6,611 nucleotides of DNA, from assembly GCA_947462515.1 (NCBI GenBank), contig CANHPJ010000105.1, positions 1-6,611 on the forward strand, given 5' to 3'. The translations under genes were made by a program, and so were the position numbers. This document shows, piece by piece, positions 5,238 to 6,611 of this stretch (its first letter is position 1; the number at the start of each line of letters is the position of its first letter). The notes beneath the pieces are model-generated. The model worked only from the letters and a program-made list of their open reading frames with translations, did not search any database and was not told the origin of the DNA. Source of the DNA: Bacteroidota bacterium (GTDB lineage: Bacteria > Bacteroidota > Bacteroidia > JACCXN01).

Positions 5238-6611
5238 TTATCCAACGCTTCCTTCCAATGAAATAGCCAATAATTTTTGTGCTTCAACGGCAAATTCCAT
5301 GGGCAACTGATTAAGCACTTCCTTGCAATAACCGTTTACAATCAAACTGACTGCTTTCTCGGTATCAATGCCTCTTTGATTACAATAAAAGAGTTGATCT
5401 TCTCCAATTTTTGATGTGGTAGCTTCATGCTCCACCTTAGATGACTTATTTTGTGTTTCAATGTATGGAAAAGTATGAGCCCCACATTTATCACCTAATA
5501 ATAGTGAATCACACTGTGAAAAATTCCTTGAGTTTTCAGCACTCTTGGCGATCTTAACTAATCCCCTGTAAGAATTATTACTTTTACCGGCAGAAATACC
5601 TTTAGATATAATGGTGCTTTTTGTGTTTTTTCCAATATGCATCATCTTGGTCCCTGTATCTGCCTGCTGGTAGTTATTTGTAACAGCAACAGAATAAAAT
5701 TCACCAACAGAGTTATCTCCTTTTAATATGCAGCTTGGATATTTCCATGTAACTGCAGAACCAGTTTCTACCTGTGTCCAGGAAATTTTGGAGTTATCCC
5801 CTAAACAAATGCCTCTTTTAGTAACAAAATTATAAATACCACCTTTACCTTCTTTATCTCCCGGATACCAGTTTTGCACCGTAGAATATTTTATTTCCGC
5901 ATCCTTGAGGGCAATTAACTCAACAACAGCAGCATGTAACTGATTCTCATCTCTCATTGGCGCAGTGCACCCTTCCAGGTAACTAACATAACTGCCTTCA
6001 TCAGCAATTAATAAAGTACGCTCAAACTGACCGGTTTTGGCTTCATTAATCCTGAAATAGGTCGAAAGCTCCATTGGACATCTAACTCCTTTTGGTATAT
6101 AACAAAAAGACCCATCGGTAAAAACGGCAGAATTCAATGCTGCATAATAATTATCGGTTTGCGGAACCACTGACCCTATATATTTTCGTATTAATTCTGG
6201 ATGCTCTCGTACTGCTTCACCGAATGAACAAAAAATAATACCTAACTCACCTAGCTTATCCTTAAATGCATTTGATACAGAAACACTATCCATAACGATA
6301 TCTACAGCAACACCAGCCAACACTTTTTGCTCTTGAATTGAAATACCCAACTTATTAAAGGTATCTAACAATTCAGGATCTGCCTCATCCAAACTATTTA
6401 ACTTGGGCTTGGTCTTTGGTGCAGCATAATATATCACATCTTGAAAGTCAATTTTGGGATAGTGCACATGAGCCCATTTCGGCTCCTCCATTTTCAACCA
6501 CGAATTATATGCCTTTAGACGCCAATCAAGCATCCATTGCGGCTCTTCTTTTTTTGCAGAAATAAAACGAATAATATCTTCGCTTAATCCTTTAGGAGCC
6601 ATATCAGACTC
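5238..6611 (-). CDS. sufB: SufB, Fe-S scaffold subunit of SufBCD (5' end beyond the window)
   Basis: SufB is the main scaffold on which the nascent Fe-S cluster is built with sulfur from SufE. The visible 457 codons stay open to the window edge. Taking the ATG at 6600-6602 as codon 1, key residues are the EGCTAP cysteine C212, C364 in NFSQCDS and E393 in EHEATTS. The last two correspond to C405 and E434 of E. coli SufB, the essential sulfur/cluster residues. Highly conserved blocks include GSFCYIPKGVRCPMELSTYF (165-184), SAVTWKYPSC (282-291), NNYQQADTGTKM (309-320) and the C-terminal EFAVEAQKLLAISLEGSVG. The ATG at 6602 is probably not the true start: the codons before it read Glu-Ser-Asp in frame, and ESD just before xxPKGL is usual in longer flavobacterial SufB proteins. 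Roughly 25-40 N-terminal residues are therefore missing. Confidence 0.97.
   Translation of the reverse strand, partial: ESDMAPKGLSEDIIRFISAKKEEPQWMLDWRLKAYNSWLKMEEPKWAHVHYPKIDFQDVIYYAAPKTKPKLNSLDEADPELLDTFNKLGISIQEQKVLAGVAVDIVMDSVSVSNAFKDKLGELGIIFCSFGEAVREHPELIRKYIGSVVPQTDNYYAALNSAVFTDGSFCYIPKGVRCPMELSTYFRINEAKTGQFERTLLIADEGSYVSYLEGCTAPMRDENQLHAAVVELIALKDAEIKYSTVQNWYPGDKEGKGGIYNFVTKRGICLGDNSKISWTQVETGSAVTWKYPSCILKGDNSVGEFYSVAVTNNYQQADTGTKMMHIGKNTKSTIISKGISAGKSNNSYRGLVKIAKSAENSRNFSQCDSLLLGDKCGAHTFPYIETQNKSSKVEHEATTSKIGEDQLFYCNQRGIDTEKAVSLIVNGYCKEVLNQLPMEFAVEAQKLLAISLEGSVG

Overview
The window is AT-rich and carries a nearly complete SUF iron-sulfur cluster assembly operon on the minus strand, convergent with the 3' end of groEL on the plus strand. 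The organism is almost certainly a member of the Bacteroidota. The evidence is the gene order sufB-sufC-sufD-sufS-sufE-DUF59-DUF2480, a DUF2480 protein (a family I know only from Bacteroidota), the absence of clear Shine-Dalgarno sequences before the genes, and close resemblance of SufB to the flavobacterial type. I cannot place it more finely from the sequence.

Layout from left to right. Bases 1-122 hold the last 39 codons of groEL, ending in the Gly/Met-rich tail. A strong GC-rich hairpin at 143-177 follows, with an A tract on one side and a T tract on the other, so it can terminate transcription from both directions. A second, AT-rich hairpin with a T run on the minus strand (217-243) is a candidate terminator for the suf operon itself. 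The minus-strand genes then follow, given here in reverse order of transcription: DUF2480 protein (358-852), DUF59/MIP18-type SUF-associated protein (958-1269), sufE (1320-1745), sufS (1799-3046), sufD (3080-4363), sufC (4447-5199) and sufB (5238 to the window edge). Gaps between genes are 33-105 bases, all genes point the same way and no internal terminator is evident, so a single transcript is likely. The promoter lies beyond the right edge.

How the genes work together: SufS takes sulfur from cysteine as a persulfide, SufE accepts it and passes it to SufB, and the SufB-SufC-SufD complex builds the Fe-S cluster using ATP hydrolysis by SufC. The DUF59 protein probably helps in cluster assembly or delivery. 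The DUF2480 protein has no known function. The catalytic residues I looked for in SufB, SufC, SufD, SufS and SufE are all present, so the system looks functional. This is mostly an ordinary housekeeping region. The least understood element is the DUF2480 protein, and no dramatic new system is visible.
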